Positions 30,880 through 41,886 are shown, counted from the first letter of the stretch. The stretch is 64,000 nucleotides of DNA from Neisseria sp. oral taxon 014 str. F0314 (GCF_005886145.1 NZ_CP040504.1:1674001-1738000); one strand, 5' to 3'. The notes: generated by a model from the letters alone, not told the origin. Numbers and translations: made by a program.

Positions 30880-31191
30880 ATGGCAAACCAAAAAATCCGT
30901 ATCCGCCTGAAAGCTTATGATTACAGCCTGATCGACCGTTCTGCTCAAGAAATCGTTGAAACTGCAAAACGTACCGGTGCCGTTGTAAAAGGTCCGATTC
31001 CGTTGCCGACTAAAATCGAGCGTTTCAACATTCTGCGTTCTCCACACGTGAACAAAACTTCTCGTGAACAATTGGAAATCCGCACTCACTTGCGCCTAAT
31101 GGATATCGTGGACTGGACTGACAAAACTACTGACGCGCTGATGAAGCTGGACTTGCCAGCTGGTGTTGATGTAGAAATCAAGGTCCAATAA
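30880..31191 (+). CDS. rpsJ: 30S ribosomal protein S10 (NusE)
   Basis: A 103-residue S10, also the antitermination partner of NusB and NusG. Conserved [21 protein letters not shown]. It lies 17 bases after tuf and is followed by a terminator, so it is the last gene of the str operon here rather than the first of the S10 operon as in E. coli. Confidence 0.98.
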   Translation: MANQKIRIRLKAYDYSLIDRSAQEIVETAKRTGAVVKGPIPLPTKIERFNILRSPHVNKTSREQLEIRTHLRLMDIVDWTDKTTDALMKLDLPAGVDVEIKVQ

Positions 31192-31200
31192 GGACTTACT

Positions 31201-31233
31201 AAAAACCGAGCAGTTTAGTCTGTTCGGTTTTTT
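31201..31233 (+). terminator. Terminator after rpsJ
   Basis: AAAAACCGAGCAG pairs with CTGTTCGGTTTTT (one G-U pair), and a T-run is included. It separates rpsJ from rplC. Confidence 0.8.
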
Positions 31234-31332
31234 CATGAAATTTTAGGTTGTCTGTGCGTATTTCTGATGTGTTACAACACTTTTCTGAATTAAGAAGGGA
31301 TAGATTATTTAAGAAATTAAATTTAAATTTTG

Positions 31333-31362
31333 TTGATATTTCTTTGATTTGTCAATTATAAT
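31333..31362 (+). promoter_or_regulatory. Promoter of the rplC (S10) operon
   Basis: TTGATA and a perfect TATAAT are separated by 18 bases. The predicted start at about 31369 coincides with a palindrome (31369-31388), and an untranslated leader of about 85 bases precedes rplC. Confidence 0.75.
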
Positions 31363-31368
31363 AAAAAG

Positions 31369-31388
31369 CTTGATACACTTGTATCAAG
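31369..31388. repeat. Palindrome at the start of the S10-operon transcript
   Basis: CTTGATACA and TGTATCAAG arms are separated by CT, directly after the -10 element. It could be an operator or a 5' hairpin in the leader RNA. Confidence 0.6.
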
Positions 31389-31452
31389 TTTAACTTTGTT
31401 TGAAAGGCAGGCCAATCGTAGCCCGCCCCTTTACTTTAAAAGGAAAATAATC

Positions 31453-32097
31453 ATGACTTTAGGTCTGGTTGGACGCAAAGTTGGTATGACCCGCGTGTTC
31501 GACGAACAGGGTGTTTCTGTTCCGGTAACCGTTTTGGATATGTCTGCCAACCGCGTTACACAAGTAAAATCCAAAGATGCTGACGGCTATACTGCCGTTC
31601 AAGTTACCTTTGGTCAGAAAAAGGCTAACCGTGTCAACAAAGCCGAAGCTGGACACTTTGCAAAAGCAGGTGTTGAAGCCGGTCGCGGTTTGATCGAGTT
31701 TGCTTTGACTGAAGAAAAACTGGCTGAATTGAAAGCCGGTGACGAAATCACCGTTTCTATGTTTGAAGTCGGTCAACTGGTCGATGTAACCGGTACCTCT
31801 AAAGGTAAAGGTTTCTCCGGTACGATTAAACGTCATAACTTCGGTGCCCAACGTACTTCCCACGGTAACTCCCGTTCTCACCGTGTTCCAGGTTCTATCG
31901 GTATGGCGCAAGACCCAGGTCGCGTGTTCCCCGGTAAACGCATGGCCGGTCAATACGGCAACACCAAAGCAACTGTTCAAAAACTGGAAGTTGTACGTGT
32001 TGATGCAGAACGCCAACTGCTGTTGGTTAAGGGTGCTGTTCCGGGTGCGGTCAACAGCGATGTTGTAGTTCGTCCTAGCGTGAAAGTAGGTGCGTAA
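31453..32097 (+). CDS. rplC: 50S ribosomal protein L3
   Basis: A 214-residue L3, an early 50S assembly protein. ATG at 31453 after AAAAGGA gives the conserved [16 protein letters not shown]. Conserved [17 protein letters not shown] loop. Its stop overlaps the rplD start as TAATG. Confidence 0.97.
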   Translation: MTLGLVGRKVGMTRVFDEQGVSVPVTVLDMSANRVTQVKSKDADGYTAVQVTFGQKKANRVNKAEAGHFAKAGVEAGRGLIEFALTEEKLAELKAGDEITVSMFEVGQLVDVTGTSKGKGFSGTIKRHNFGAQRTSHGNSRSHRVPGSIGMAQDPGRVFPGKRMAGQYGNTKATVQKLEVVRVDAERQLLLVKGAVPGAVNSDVVVRPSVKVGA

Positions 32098-32717
32098 TGG
32101 AATTGAAAGTAATTGACGCTAAAGGACAAGTTTCAGGCAGTCTGTCTGTTTCTGATGCTTTGTTCGCTCGCGAATACAATGAAGCGTTGGTTCATCAGCT
32201 GGTAAATGCCTACTTGGCAAACGCTCGCTCTGGTAACCGTGCTCAAAAAACCCGTGCCGAAGTAAAACACTCAACCAAAAAACCATGGCGTCAAAAAGGT
32301 ACCGGCCGTGCCCGTTCCGGTATGACTTCTTCTCCGCTGTGGCGTAAAGGTGGTCGTGCGTTCCCGAACAAACCCGACGAAAACTTCACTCAAAAAGTAA
32401 ACCGTAAAATGTACCGTGCCGGTATGGCGGCTATCCTGTCCCAATTGGCCCGTGACGAGCGTTTGTTTGCTATCGAAGCATTGACTGCTGAAACTCCTAA
32501 AACCAAAGTTTTTGCTGAACAAGTGAGAAATCTGGGTCTGGAGCAAGTGCTGTTTGTAACCAAACAGCTCGATGAGAATGTTTACTTGGCTTCACGCAAC
32601 TTGCCAAACGTGTTGGTTTTGGAAGCTCAACAAGTTGATCCTTACAGCTTGCTGCGTTACAAAAAAGTAATCATCACTAAAGATGCAGTTGCACAATTAG
32701 AGGAGCAATGGGTATGA
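32097..32717 (+). CDS. rplD: 50S ribosomal protein L4
   Basis: A 206-residue L4 lining the exit tunnel. The tunnel-loop region ([15 protein letters not shown]) is wild type for macrolide-relevant residues. In E. coli L4 regulates the S10 operon. Overlaps rplW by 4 bases (ATGA). Confidence 0.97.
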   Translation: MELKVIDAKGQVSGSLSVSDALFAREYNEALVHQLVNAYLANARSGNRAQKTRAEVKHSTKKPWRQKGTGRARSGMTSSPLWRKGGRAFPNKPDENFTQKVNRKMYRAGMAAILSQLARDERLFAIEALTAETPKTKVFAEQVRNLGLEQVLFVTKQLDENVYLASRNLPNVLVLEAQQVDPYSLLRYKKVIITKDAVAQLEEQWV

Positions 32718-33028
32718 ATCAACAACGTTTGACTCAAGTGATTTTGGCACCTATCGTTTCTGAAAAAAGCAACGTATTGGCTGAAAAACGCAACCAAATG
32801 ACGTTTAAAGTTTTGGCAAATGCAACCAAACCTGAAATCAAAGCTGCTGTTGAGCTGCTGTTCGGTGTTCAAGTTGCTTCTGTAACTACCGTTACCACTA
32901 AAGGCAAAACTAAGCGTTTTGGTCGTACTTTGGGCCGCCGCAGCGATGTTAAAAAAGCTTATGTAAGCTTGGCTGCAGGTCAAGAGTTGGATTTGGAAGC
33001 CGCTGCTGCAGCTGCAGATAAGGAATAA
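32714..33028 (+). CDS. rplW: 50S ribosomal protein L23
   Basis: A 104-residue L23, the docking site at the tunnel exit for SRP and trigger factor. ATG at 32714 is preferred over 32708 because AGGAG at 32700 then has a 9-base spacing and the start overlaps the rplD stop as ATGA. Confidence 0.94.
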   Translation: MNQQRLTQVILAPIVSEKSNVLAEKRNQMTFKVLANATKPEIKAAVELLFGVQVASVTTVTTKGKTKRFGRTLGRRSDVKKAYVSLAAGQELDLEAAAAAADKE

Positions 33029-33033
33029 ACAAA

Positions 33034-33867
33034 ATGGCAATCGTTAAAATGAAGCCAACTTCTGCAGGCCGTCGCGGCATGGTTCGCGTGGTAACAGAAG
33101 GTTTGCACAAAGGTGCGCCTTATGCACCTTTGCTCGAAAAGAAAAATTCTACTGCCGGTCGTAACAATAATGGTCATATCACCACCCGTCACAAAGGCGG
33201 CGGTCATAAACACCATTACCGTGTTGTAGACTTTAAACGTAACAAAGACGGTATCCCTGCAAAAGTAGAGCGTATTGAATACGATCCTAACCGCACTGCC
33301 TTCATTGCACTGTTGTGCTATGCAGACGGTGAGCGTCGCTACATCATCGCTCCTCGCGGTATTCAAGCCGGTGCTGTATTGGTTTCCGGTGCTGAAGCTG
33401 CCATCAAAGTGGGTAACACCCTGCCGATCCGCAACATTCCCGTTGGTACGACTATCCACTGTATCGAAATGAAACCTGGTAAAGGTGCACAAATTGCACG
33501 CTCTGCCGGTGCTTCTGCGGTATTGTTGGCTAAAGAAGGCGCATACGCTCAAGTCCGTCTGCGCTCTGGCGAAGTTCGTAAAATCAACGTAGATTGCCGT
33601 GCAACCATCGGTGAAGTCGGCAACGAAGAGCAAAGCCTGAAAAAAATCGGTAAAGCCGGTGCTAATCGTTGGCGCGGTATTCGTCCGACCGTTCGTGGTG
33701 TTGTCATGAACCCTGTCGATCACCCGCATGGTGGTGGTGAAGGTCGTACCGGTGAAGCTCGCGAACCGGTTAGCCCATGGGGTACTCCTGCTAAAGGCTA
33801 CCGCACTCGTAATAACAAACGCACGGATAACATGATTGTTCGTCGTCGTTACTCAAATAAAGGTTAA
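33034..33867 (+). CDS. rplB: 50S ribosomal protein L2
   Basis: A 277-residue L2, needed for subunit joining and the peptidyl transferase region. The C-terminal [13 protein letters not shown] motif with the key histidine is present. Five bases separate it from rpsS. Confidence 0.98.
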
Positions 33868-33872
33868 TTAGT

Positions 33873-34151
33873 ATGGCTCGTTCATTGAAAAAAGGCCCAT
33901 ATGTAGACCTGCATTTGCTGAAAAAAGTAGATGCTGCTCGTGCAAGCAACGACAAGCGCCCGATTAAAACTTGGTCTCGTCGTTCTACCATTCTGCCTGA
34001 TTTTATCGGTCTGACCATTGCTGTACACAACGGCCGCACTCATGTGCCGGTGTTTATCAGTGATAACATGGTTGGTCATAAATTAGGTGAATTCTCATTG
34101 ACCCGTACCTTTAAAGGCCACTTGGCTGATAAAAAGGCTAAAAAGAAATAA
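33873..34151 (+). CDS. rpsS: 30S ribosomal protein S19
   Basis: A 92-residue S19 of the 30S head. Conserved [17 protein letters not shown] and the [18 protein letters not shown] segment. Lies 8 bases before rplV. Confidence 0.98.
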
Positions 34152-34159
34152 GGTGAATC

Positions 34160-34489
34160 ATGAGAGTAAATGCACAACATAAAAATGCCCGTATTTCAGC
34201 TCAAAAAGCTCGTTTGGTAGCTGATTTGATCCGTGGTAAAGACGTTGCCCAAGCTTTGAATATTTTGACTTTCAGTCCTAAAAAAGGTGCTGAATTGATC
34301 AAAAAAGTATTGGAATCAGCTATTGCTAATGCCGAGCACAATAACGGTGCCGACATTGATGAGTTGAAAGTGGTAACTATCTTTGTTGACAAAGGTCCAA
34401 GCTTGAAACGTTTCCAAGCTCGTGCCAAAGGTCGCGGTAACCGCATTGAAAAACAAACTTGTCATATCAATGTGACAGTGGGCAACTAA
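34160..34489 (+). CDS. rplV: 50S ribosomal protein L22
   Basis: A 109-residue L22 whose beta-hairpin (about 80-100, [18 protein letters not shown]) lines the exit tunnel. No deletion of the hairpin tip linked to macrolide resistance is visible. Confidence 0.97.
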   Translation: MRVNAQHKNARISAQKARLVADLIRGKDVAQALNILTFSPKKGAELIKKVLESAIANAEHNNGADIDELKVVTIFVDKGPSLKRFQARAKGRGNRIEKQTCHINVTVGN

Positions 34490-34498
34490 GGAAAAGCT

Positions 34499-35194
34499 AT
34501 GGGACAAAAGATTAACCCTACAGGCTTTCGCCTGGCGGTAACTAAAGACTGGGCTTCAAAATGGTTTGCTAAAAGCACCGACTTTTCTGCTGTTTTGAAA
34601 CAAGATATTGATGTTCGTAACTACCTGCGTAAAAAATTGGCGAATGCTTCTGTTGGTCGCGTAGTTATTGAGCGTCCTGCAAAATCTGCACGCATTACCA
34701 TCCACTCTGCCCGTCCAGGCGTAGTAATTGGTAAAAAAGGTGAGGATATCGAAGTTCTGAAACGTGATTTGCAAGCCTTGATGGGCGTGCCTGTTCATGT
34801 GAATATCGAAGAAATCCGTAAACCTGAATTGGATGCACAAATTATTGCTGATGGTATTGCTCAGCAATTGGAAAAACGCGTTCAATTCCGCCGTGCTATG
34901 AAACGCGCTATGCAAAATGCGATGCGTTCAGGAGCAAAAGGTATCAAGATTATGACCTCAGGTCGTCTGAATGGTGCGGATATTGCTCGTAGCGAATGGT
35001 ATCGTGAAGGTCGTGTACCTCTGCATACTTTGCGTGCCAACGTAGATTATGCAACTAGCGAAGCTCATACTACTTATGGCGTGCTGGGTCTGAAAGTTTG
35101 GGTCTATACTGAAGGTAATGTAAAGACTTCAGCTAAACCTGAGCATGAAAAGAAACAAAGAAAGGCAGGTGGACGTAATGCTGCAGCCAACTAG
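34499..35194 (+). CDS. rpsC: 30S ribosomal protein S3
   Basis: A 231-residue S3 with KH domain ([12 protein letters not shown]) at the mRNA entry tunnel. An AGGTCGTCTGAA variant DUS (about 34961) encodes SGRLNG in the conserved ITSGRLNGA segment, a case where the DUS matches a natural protein motif. Overlaps rplP by 17 bases. Confidence 0.97.
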   Translation: MGQKINPTGFRLAVTKDWASKWFAKSTDFSAVLKQDIDVRNYLRKKLANASVGRVVIERPAKSARITIHSARPGVVIGKKGEDIEVLKRDLQALMGVPVHVNIEEIRKPELDAQIIADGIAQQLEKRVQFRRAMKRAMQNAMRSGAKGIKIMTSGRLNGADIARSEWYREGRVPLHTLRANVDYATSEAHTTYGVLGLKVWVYTEGNVKTSAKPEHEKKQRKAGGRNAAAN

Positions 35195-35594
35195 ACTGAA
35201 ATACCGCAAGCAACAAAAAGGTCGCAATACTGGTATTGCTACCCGCGGTAACAAAGTAAGTTTCGGTGAGTTCGGTTTGAAAGCCGTTGGTCGTGGTCGT
35301 TTGACTGCCCGCCAAATCGAAGCTGCTCGTCGTACAATGACTCGCCACATTAAACGTGGTGGTCGTATTTGGATTCGTGTATTCCCTGACAAACCAATTA
35401 CTGAAAAACCTATTCAAGTTCGTATGGGTGGTGGTAAAGGTAACGTGGAATATTACATTGCCGAAATCAAACCAGGCAAAGTGTTGTATGAAATGGACGG
35501 TGTTCCAGAGGCTTTGGCTCGTGAAGCATTTGAATTGGCTGCTGCCAAATTGCCTATTCCTACGACCTTTGTAGTAAGACAGGTAGGTCAATAA
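35178..35594 (+). CDS. rplP: 50S ribosomal protein L16
   Basis: A 138-residue L16, involved in tRNA accommodation. ATG at 35178 gives the conserved [17 protein letters not shown]; the frame runs upstream inside rpsC but that part is unconserved. Starts inside rpsC and ends in TAATG with rpmC. Confidence 0.97.
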   Translation: MLQPTRLKYRKQQKGRNTGIATRGNKVSFGEFGLKAVGRGRLTARQIEAARRTMTRHIKRGGRIWIRVFPDKPITEKPIQVRMGGGKGNVEYYIAEIKPGKVLYEMDGVPEALAREAFELAAAKLPIPTTFVVRQVGQ

Positions 35595-35785
35595 TGAAAG
35601 CAAATGAATTGAAAGACAAATCTATTGAGCAATTAAATGCAGATTTGTTGGACTTGTTGAAAGCTCAGTTTGGCTTACGTATGCAAAATGCAACTGGTCA
35701 GTTGGGTAAATCAAGCGAATTAAAACGTGTACGTCGCGATATTGCTCGTATTAAAACCATTTTAACTGAAAAAGGTGCTAAGTAA
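35594..35785 (+). CDS. rpmC: 50S ribosomal protein L29
   Basis: A 63-residue two-helix L29 next to the tunnel exit. Coupled on both sides by one-base TAATG overlaps with rplP and rpsQ. Confidence 0.97.
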   Translation: MKANELKDKSIEQLNADLLDLLKAQFGLRMQNATGQLGKSSELKRVRRDIARIKTILTEKGAK

Positions 35786-36048
35786 TGAGCGAAAATAAAA
35801 ATGTTCGTACTTTGCAAGGCAAAGTGGTAAGCGACAAAATGGACAAAACTGTTACAGTGTTGATTGAGCGTAAAGTAAAACACCCTCTGTACGGTAAAAT
35901 TATCCGTTTATCAACTAAAATCCATGCCCATGATGAAAATAATCAATATGGAATTGGTGACGTAGTAGTAATTGCGGAATCTCGTCCACTGTCAAAAACC
36001 AAATCTTGGGTTGTTAAAGAACTGGTTGAGAAAGCACGTACTGTTTAA
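35785..36048 (+). CDS. rpsQ: 30S ribosomal protein S17
   Basis: An 87-residue S17 with OB fold ([23 protein letters not shown]). Last gene of the S10 operon; a long hairpin and a 227-base gap follow. Confidence 0.97.
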   Translation: MSENKNVRTLQGKVVSDKMDKTVTVLIERKVKHPLYGKIIRLSTKIHAHDENNQYGIGDVVVIAESRPLSKTKSWVVKELVEKARTV

Positions 36049-36069
36049 AATTTAATACAGTTAGCTTTA

Positions 36070-36124
36070 ATAAGAAACGAAGTGTTGCGCCAAAGTGAAT
36101 TTGCGTGTAAACTTCGTTTCTTAT
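36070..36124 (+). terminator. Hairpin in the rpsQ-rplN gap (terminator or attenuator)
   Basis: Perfect 14-base arms ATAAGAAACGAAGT (36070-36083) and its complement (36111-36124) enclose 27 bases, ending in TTTCTTAT. It separates the S10 and spc operons. The remaining gap to 36275 holds a small CCCTTCGGG hairpin and no clear promoter. Confidence 0.55.
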
Positions 36125-36275
36125 CTTTCAGTTTCTTCTGGAAGTTTCTTCCCTTCGGGATCCAAGACTGGTTTACTAGAACCGTGATGGTTTCATTTAG
36201 TTAGCTCATTTTTTGAATAAGTGGGCGAGTTATATGAAAATGGTAAATTAAGTTGGTTAATTTAAAGGTACTAAT

Positions 36276-36644
36276 ATGATTCAAATGCAGACCATCTTAG
36301 ATGTGGCTGATAACTCTGGTGCGCGTCGCGTGATGTGTATCAAGGTGTTGGGCGGATCTAAGCGTCGCTACGCTTCTGTTGGCGATATTATTAAAGTCGC
36401 AGTTAAAGATGCGGCCCCACGTGGTCGTGTCAAAAAAGGTGATGTGTACAATGCAGTTGTTGTTCGTACTGCTAAAGGTGTGCGTCGTCCTGATGGTGCG
36501 TTGATTAAATTTGATAACAACGCCGCCGTGTTGTTAAACAATAAACTTGAACCTCTGGGTACCCGTATTTTTGGTCCGGTAACCCGCGAGTTGCGTACTG
36601 AGCGATTTATGAAAATCGTTTCATTGGCGCCTGAAGTGTTATAA
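36276..36644 (+). CDS. rplN: 50S ribosomal protein L14
   Basis: A 122-residue L14 at the subunit interface. Conserved [25 protein letters not shown] start and [15 protein letters not shown]. First gene of the spc operon. Confidence 0.98.
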   Translation: MIQMQTILDVADNSGARRVMCIKVLGGSKRRYASVGDIIKVAVKDAAPRGRVKKGDVYNAVVVRTAKGVRRPDGALIKFDNNAAVLLNNKLEPLGTRIFGPVTRELRTERFMKIVSLAPEVL

Positions 36645-36655
36645 GGAATAGCGCG

Positions 36656-36979
36656 ATGAATAAAATCATTAAAGGTGACCAAGTTGTTGTGATCACTGGT
36701 AAGGATAAAGGTAAGCAAGGTCAAGTAGTTCGCGTATTGGGTGGTAAAGTTGTTGTTGAAGGTGTTAACGTTGTAAAACGTCATCAAAAACCTAATCCAA
36801 TGCGTGGTATTGAGGGTGGTATTGTTTCGAAAGAAATGCCGTTGGATATTTCTAATGTTGCAATCCTGAATCCGGAAACTAATAAAGCAGACCGTGTTGG
36901 TATTAAACTGATTGAGAATGAAGGCAAAGTTAAGCGCGTTCGTTTCTTCAAATCAAATGGCTCTGTTATTGGAGCATAA
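36656..36979 (+). CDS. rplX: 50S ribosomal protein L24
   Basis: A 107-residue L24, an initiator of 50S assembly, with the KOW motif [17 protein letters not shown]. Eleven bases after rplN. Confidence 0.97.
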   Translation: MNKIIKGDQVVVITGKDKGKQGQVVRVLGGKVVVEGVNVVKRHQKPNPMRGIEGGIVSKEMPLDISNVAILNPETNKADRVGIKLIENEGKVKRVRFFKSNGSVIGA

Positions 36980-36988
36980 GGAGATAAC

Positions 36989-37528
36989 ATGGCTCGTTTG
37001 AGAGAGTTTTATAAAGATACAGTTGTTCCTGAATTGATTAAACAGTTTGGTTACAAGTCAGTAATGGAAGTTCCTCGTATTGAAAAAATTACTTTAAATA
37101 TGGGGGTTGGAGAGGCTGTTGCTGATAAAAAAGTTATGGAGCATGCAGTATCTGATTTAGAGAAAATTGCTGGTCAAAAACCAGTAGTTACTGTTGCTCG
37201 TAAATCTATTGCTGGCTTTAAAATTCGCGATAATTATCCTGTAGGTTGCAAAGTAACATTGCGTCGTGATCAAATGTTCGAATTCCTGGATCGTTTAATT
37301 ACTATTGCATTACCTCGAGTGCGTGACTTCCGTGGTGTAAGTGGCAAATCTTTTGATGGCCGTGGTAATTACAACATGGGTGTTCGCGAGCAAATCATTT
37401 TCCCGGAAATTGAATACGATAAAATTGATGCTTTGCGTGGTTTGAATATCACTATTACAACTACTGCAAAAACTGATGAAGAAGCTAAAGCTTTATTGTC
37501 ACTATTCAAGTTTCCGTTTAAAGGATAA
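36989..37528 (+). CDS. rplE: 50S ribosomal protein L5
   Basis: A 179-residue L5 that binds 5S rRNA and contacts P-site tRNA. Conserved [19 protein letters not shown] and [18 protein letters not shown]. Confidence 0.98.
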   Translation: MARLREFYKDTVVPELIKQFGYKSVMEVPRIEKITLNMGVGEAVADKKVMEHAVSDLEKIAGQKPVVTVARKSIAGFKIRDNYPVGCKVTLRRDQMFEFLDRLITIALPRVRDFRGVSGKSFDGRGNYNMGVREQIIFPEIEYDKIDALRGLNITITTTAKTDEEAKALLSLFKFPFKG

Positions 37529-37530
37529 TC

Positions 37531-37836
37531 ATGGCTAAGAAAGCACTTATTAATCGTGAACTGAAACGTCAAGCTTTGGCGAAAAAGTTTGCAGCCAAAC
37601 GTGAGGCAATTTTTGCTGTTATTAATGATGCGAATGCAACTGAAGAGGAGCGTTTTGAAGCTCGTCTGAAATTTCAATCCATTCCGCGTAATGCAGCTCC
37701 TGTACGTCAACGCCGTCGTTGTGCTTTGACAGGTCGTCCTCGTGGTACTTTCCGTAAATTCGGTTTGGGTCGTATTAAAATCCGTGAAATCGCTATGCGT
37801 GGCGAGATTCCTGGTGTTGTTAAAGCTAGCTGGTAA
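37531..37836 (+). CDS. rpsN: 30S ribosomal protein S14
   Basis: A 101-residue zinc-free (C-minus) S14: only one cysteine is seen, in [12 protein letters not shown]. Two bases after rplE. Confidence 0.97.
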   Translation: MAKKALINRELKRQALAKKFAAKREAIFAVINDANATEEERFEARLKFQSIPRNAAPVRQRRRCALTGRPRGTFRKFGLGRIKIREIAMRGEIPGVVKASW

Positions 37837-37850
37837 TAGGAGTATTAATA

Positions 37851-38243
37851 ATGAGTATGCATGATCCTATTTCCGATATGTTGACTCGTATTCGTAATGC
37901 GCAACGTGCCAATAAGGTAGTAGTTGCCATGCCTTCTTCCAAATTAAAGTGTGCAATTGCAAAGGTCTTGAAAGAAGAAGGTTATATCGAGGATTTTTCG
38001 GTTTCTGCTGATGCGAAGCCGGTATTGGAAATTCAATTGAAATACTATGCAGGTCGCCCTGTGATTGAGCAAATTAAACGTGTTTCACGTCCAGGTTTGC
38101 GTATTTACAAAGCTTCTAGTGAAATTCCCAATGTTATGAACGGTTTGGGTATCGCTATTGTTAGTACTTCTAAAGGTGTGATGACTGACCGCAAGGCTCG
38201 TTCTGAGGGTGTTGGTGGTGAGTTGTTGTGCATTGTAGCCTAG
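37851..38243 (+). CDS. rpsH: 30S ribosomal protein S8
   Basis: A 130-residue S8, the usual autoregulator of the spc operon. Start [18 protein letters not shown] matches the family; C-terminal [19 protein letters not shown]. Confidence 0.98.
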   Translation: MSMHDPISDMLTRIRNAQRANKVVVAMPSSKLKCAIAKVLKEEGYIEDFSVSADAKPVLEIQLKYYAGRPVIEQIKRVSRPGLRIYKASSEIPNVMNGLGIAIVSTSKGVMTDRKARSEGVGGELLCIVA

Positions 38244-38256
38244 TGGAGAAAAGTAA

Positions 38257-38790
38257 ATGTCACGTGTCGCAAAAAACCCAGTGACTGTTCCTGCTGGTGT
38301 AGAAGTAAAATTTGGAACAGAAGCATTGGTTATCAAGGGTAAGAATGGCGAGTTGTCCTTTCCTTTGCATTCTGATGTCGCCATTGAATTAAACGATGGT
38401 AAATTAACTTTTGCTGCAAAAAATGACAGTAAACAGGCAAATGCTATGTCAGGTACTGCTCGTGCATTAGTTAATAATATGGTTAAAGGTGTTTCAGAAG
38501 GTTTTGAGAAAAAACTACAATTGATTGGTGTGGGTTACCGTGCTCAAGCTCAAGGCAAAATTTTGAATTTGTCTTTGGGTTTTTCTCATCCAATCGTATA
38601 TGAAATGCCTGAAGGTGTTTCTGTTCAAACTCCTAGCCAAACAGAGATCGTTTTGACTGGTGCAGATAAACAAGTAGTTGGTCAAGTCGCTGCTGAAATT
38701 CGTGCATTCCGTTCTCCTGAGCCTTATAAAGGTAAGGGTGTTCGTTATGTAGGTGAAGTGGTAGTGATGAAAGAAGCCAAGAAAAAATAA
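38257..38790 (+). CDS. rplF: 50S ribosomal protein L6
   Basis: A 177-residue L6 near the factor-binding site, with the two repeated domains and the C-terminal [14 protein letters not shown]. Confidence 0.98.
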   Translation: MSRVAKNPVTVPAGVEVKFGTEALVIKGKNGELSFPLHSDVAIELNDGKLTFAAKNDSKQANAMSGTARALVNNMVKGVSEGFEKKLQLIGVGYRAQAQGKILNLSLGFSHPIVYEMPEGVSVQTPSQTEIVLTGADKQVVGQVAAEIRAFRSPEPYKGKGVRYVGEVVVMKEAKKK

Positions 38791-38803
38791 TTGAGGTTCA
38801 CTA

Positions 38804-39157
38804 ATGGATAAACATACAACCCGACTCCGTCGTGCACGCAAAACCCGTGCACGTATTGCGGACTTGAAAATGGTAAGATTATGTGTGTTCCGTAGCAATA
38901 ATCATATTTATGCTCAAGTAATTAGTGCTGAGGGTGATAAAGTATTGGCTCAAGCCTCTACATTGGAAGCTGAAGTGCGTGGTAGTCTGAAATCTGGTAG
39001 CAACGTCGAGGCAGCTGCAGTAGTAGGAAAGCGCATTGCTGAGAAAGCTAAAGCAGTAGGTGTAGAAAAAGTTGCTTTTGATCGTTCAGGTTTCCAATAT
39101 CACGGTCGTGTGAAAGCTTTGGCTGAAGCTGCACGTGAAAATGGTTTAAGCTTCTAA
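38804..39157 (+). CDS. rplR: 50S ribosomal protein L18
   Basis: A 117-residue L18, a 5S rRNA-binding protein. Conserved [16 protein letters not shown] and C-terminal [24 protein letters not shown]. Confidence 0.98.
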   Translation: MDKHTTRLRRARKTRARIADLKMVRLCVFRSNNHIYAQVISAEGDKVLAQASTLEAEVRGSLKSGSNVEAAAVVGKRIAEKAKAVGVEKVAFDRSGFQYHGRVKALAEAARENGLSF

Positions 39158-39174
39158 TAATTGGAGACTTTCAG

Positions 39175-39693
39175 ATGGCAAAACATGAAATTGAAGAACG
39201 TGGTGACGGCCTGATTGAAAAAATGGTCGCAGTTAATCGCGTAACTAAAGTAGTTAAAGGTGGTCGTATCATGGCTTTCTCTGCGCTAACAGTTGTTGGT
39301 GATGGTGACGGTCGTATTGGTATGGGTAAAGGCAAGTCAAAAGAAGTGCCGGTAGCTGTTCAAAAAGCAATGGATCAAGCTCGTCGCTCTATGATTAAAG
39401 TACCTCTAAAAAATGGTACGATTCATCATGAGGTTATTGGGCGTCATGGTGCTACCAAAGTCTTTATGCAACCTGCTAAAGAAGGTAGTGGTGTGAAGGC
39501 AGGTGGTCCTATGCGCTTAGTTTTCGATGCTATGGGTATTCATAACATTTCTGCTAAAGTGCATGGTTCTACAAATCCTTATAACATTGTACGAGCTACA
39601 TTAGACGGCTTGTCTAAGTTGTATACACCTGCTGATATCGCTGCTAAACGTGGCTTAACAGTAGAAGACATTTTAGGAGCAAGCCATGACTGA
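39175..39693 (+). CDS. rpsE: 30S ribosomal protein S5
   Basis: A 172-residue S5, important for decoding accuracy. The spectinomycin-relevant loop ([22 protein letters not shown]) is wild type. Its end overlaps rpmD by 8 bases. Confidence 0.98.
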   Translation: MAKHEIEERGDGLIEKMVAVNRVTKVVKGGRIMAFSALTVVGDGDGRIGMGKGKSKEVPVAVQKAMDQARRSMIKVPLKNGTIHHEVIGRHGATKVFMQPAKEGSGVKAGGPMRLVFDAMGIHNISAKVHGSTNPYNIVRATLDGLSKLYTPADIAAKRGLTVEDILGASHD

Positions 39694-39871
39694 GCAAAAA
39701 AAGATTAAAGTCACATTGGTGAAGAGCCTGATTGGTACAATTGAATCTCATCGTGCATGTGCTCGTGGTTTAGGTTTGCGTCATCGTGAGCATACAGTAG
39801 AGGTTTTAGATACCCCTGAAAACCGTGGCATGATTAACAAAATCAGCTACTTGTTGAAAGTGGAGTCTTGA
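39686..39871 (+). CDS. rpmD: 50S ribosomal protein L30
   Basis: A 61-residue L30 ([26 protein letters not shown]). Overlaps rpsE and sits one base before rplO. Confidence 0.97.
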   Translation: MTEQKKIKVTLVKSLIGTIESHRACARGLGLRHREHTVEVLDTPENRGMINKISYLLKVES

Positions 39872-39872
39872 T

Positions 39873-40307
39873 ATGTTTCTAAATTCTATTCAACCTGCTG
39901 AGGGTGCTACCCACGCTCGTCGTCGTGTAGGTCGTGGTATTGGTAGCGGTTTAGGTAAAACCGGTGGTCGTGGTCATAAAGGTCAAAAAAGCCGTTCTGG
40001 TGGTTTTCATAAAGTAGGTTTTGAAGGTGGTCAAATGCCTTTGCAACGTCGCCTACCAAAACGTGGTTTCAAATCGTTGACTGCTGCTGCAAATGCTGAG
40101 ATTCGTTTGAGTGAATTGAACTTACTTGCTGTAAATGAGATTGATGTATTAGTTCTCAAGCAAGCTGGGTTGGTTCCTGCAACTGTTTCTAGTGTAAAAG
40201 TTATTGCTTCTGGTGAGCTTTCGAAAGCTATTGTCCTGAAAGGTATTAAAGCCACTAAGGGTGCTAAAGTTGCTATTGAAACTGCTGGTGGCAAAGTAGA
40301 AGAATAA
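39873..40307 (+). CDS. rplO: 50S ribosomal protein L15
   Basis: A 144-residue L15 with the glycine/arginine-rich N-terminal extension ([20 protein letters not shown]) that reaches into the 50S interior. Confidence 0.98.
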   Translation: MFLNSIQPAEGATHARRRVGRGIGSGLGKTGGRGHKGQKSRSGGFHKVGFEGGQMPLQRRLPKRGFKSLTAAANAEIRLSELNLLAVNEIDVLVLKQAGLVPATVSSVKVIASGELSKAIVLKGIKATKGAKVAIETAGGKVEE

Positions 40308-40320
40308 GGTTTGAACTATA

Positions 40321-41637
40321 GTGGCTAATCAACAATCTTCTTCATCAGGTTTATTCAAGTCAATAGATTTGAAAAAGCGTTTGCTATTTTTATTGGGCGC
40401 CTTAATTGTTTTTCGTATTGGTGCTCACATTCCTGTTCCTGGGGTGGATGCAGTTGCATTGGCTAAATTGTATGAGAGCGCTGGAAGCGGAATACTGGGA
40501 ATGCTAAACATGTTCTCTGGAGGATCGTTAGAGCGCTTTAGTATATTTGCAATCGGTATTATGCCATATATTTCGGCTTCAATTATCGTTCAGTTAGCTT
40601 CCGAAATCCTTCCTTCTTTGAAGTCTTTAAAGAAGGAGGGGGAGGCAGGGCGAAAAGTTATTACGAAATATACGAGATATGGTACCGTATTACTAGCAAT
40701 TCTGCAGAGTTTGGGTGTGGCAACATTTGTGTTTCAACAAGGTGTTGTTGTTGCAGCTTCTCTAGAGTTCCATATTTCTACGGTAGTCTGTTTGGTTACT
40801 GGGACTATGTTTTTAATGTGGCTTGGTGAACAGATAACGGAAAGAGGAATTGGTAACGGTATTTCATTGATTATTACAGCAGGGATTGCTGCTGGAATAC
40901 CGGCCGCAATTGTGCAGTTAGTTACCTTAACAAACCAAGGTTCGATGAGTATTTTTACTGCTATTTCGATAATTTTCGGTGCTTTACTTTTAATCTATAT
41001 TGTAGTTTATTTTGAAAGTGCGCAGCGTAAAATACCTATTCACTATGCTAAACGCCAATTTGGGAATAATGTAATCCAAGGTCAAAACACTCATATGCCA
41101 TTTAAGCTTAATATGGCGGGAGTAATACCACCTATCTTTGCATCAAGCATTATTTTATTTCCTTCCACTCTTTTAAGTTGGTTTGGATCAAATAATACTG
41201 ATAATTTGCTGCATAGGATTGCAGGATTATTGCAGCATGGTCAACCGCTGTATATTTGCCTATTTGCAGCCACAATTATCTTTTTTTGCTATTTTTATAC
41301 GGCTCTTGTATTTAGTCCCAAAGAAATGGCGGAGAATCTGAAAAAAAGTGGTGCATTTGTGCCTGGAATTCGTCCAGGAGGGCATACTTCTCGATATTTA
41401 GAAGGAGTTGTGCTGCGATTGACTTTATTTGGTGCCCTGTATATCACAGTCATTTGTTTAATCCCTGAGTTTTTAACAACTACTTTTAATATTCCATTTT
41501 ATTTAGGTGGTACATCCTTATTAATTTTAGTTGTTGTTACTATGGATTTTAATACACAAATTAACTCATACCGCATGTCTCAACAATACGAAAGTTTGAT
41601 GAAACGTACAGATATGAAATCATTATCGCGTAAATAA
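40321..41637 (+). CDS. secY: Preprotein translocase subunit SecY
   Basis: A 438-residue, ten-helix channel of the Sec system. The start is GTG at 40321. Conserved RIGAHIPVPGVD, plug-region GGSLERFSIFAIGIMPYI, and the cytoplasmic loop FxPKEMAENLKKSGAFVPGIRPG are present. Codon use is clearly more AT-rich than in the neighbouring ribosomal genes. Confidence 0.98.
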   Translation: MANQQSSSSGLFKSIDLKKRLLFLLGALIVFRIGAHIPVPGVDAVALAKLYESAGSGILGMLNMFSGGSLERFSIFAIGIMPYISASIIVQLASEILPSLKSLKKEGEAGRKVITKYTRYGTVLLAILQSLGVATFVFQQGVVVAASLEFHISTVVCLVTGTMFLMWLGEQITERGIGNGISLIITAGIAAGIPAAIVQLVTLTNQGSMSIFTAISIIFGALLLIYIVVYFESAQRKIPIHYAKRQFGNNVIQGQNTHMPFKLNMAGVIPPIFASSIILFPSTLLSWFGSNNTDNLLHRIAGLLQHGQPLYICLFAATIIFFCYFYTALVFSPKEMAENLKKSGAFVPGIRPGGHTSRYLEGVVLRLTLFGALYITVICLIPEFLTTTFNIPFYLGGTSLLILVVVTMDFNTQINSYRMSQQYESLMKRTDMKSLSRK

Positions 41638-41643
41638 GAAATT

Positions 41644-41862
41644 ATGGCTAAAGAAGATACCATACAAATGCAAGGTGAAATTCTTGAAACTTTGCCAAAT
41701 GCAACTTTTAAAGTAAAGTTAGAAAATGACCATGTAGTTTTAGGCCATATCTCTGGGAAAATGAGAATGCACTATATTCGAATTTCACCTGGTGATAAAG
41801 TTACTGTTGAGCTAACACCTTATGATTTAACACGCGCTCGTATCGTATTTCGAGCAAGATGA
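41644..41862 (+). CDS. infA: Translation initiation factor IF-1
   Basis: A 72-residue OB-fold factor that blocks the A site during initiation. Conserved [17 protein letters not shown] segment and [11 protein letters not shown]. Six bases after secY. Confidence 0.97.
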   Translation: MAKEDTIQMQGEILETLPNATFKVKLENDHVVLGHISGKMRMHYIRISPGDKVTVELTPYDLTRARIVFRAR

Positions 41863-41886
41863 GATGACTCTGTAGAAAGGAAAAAA

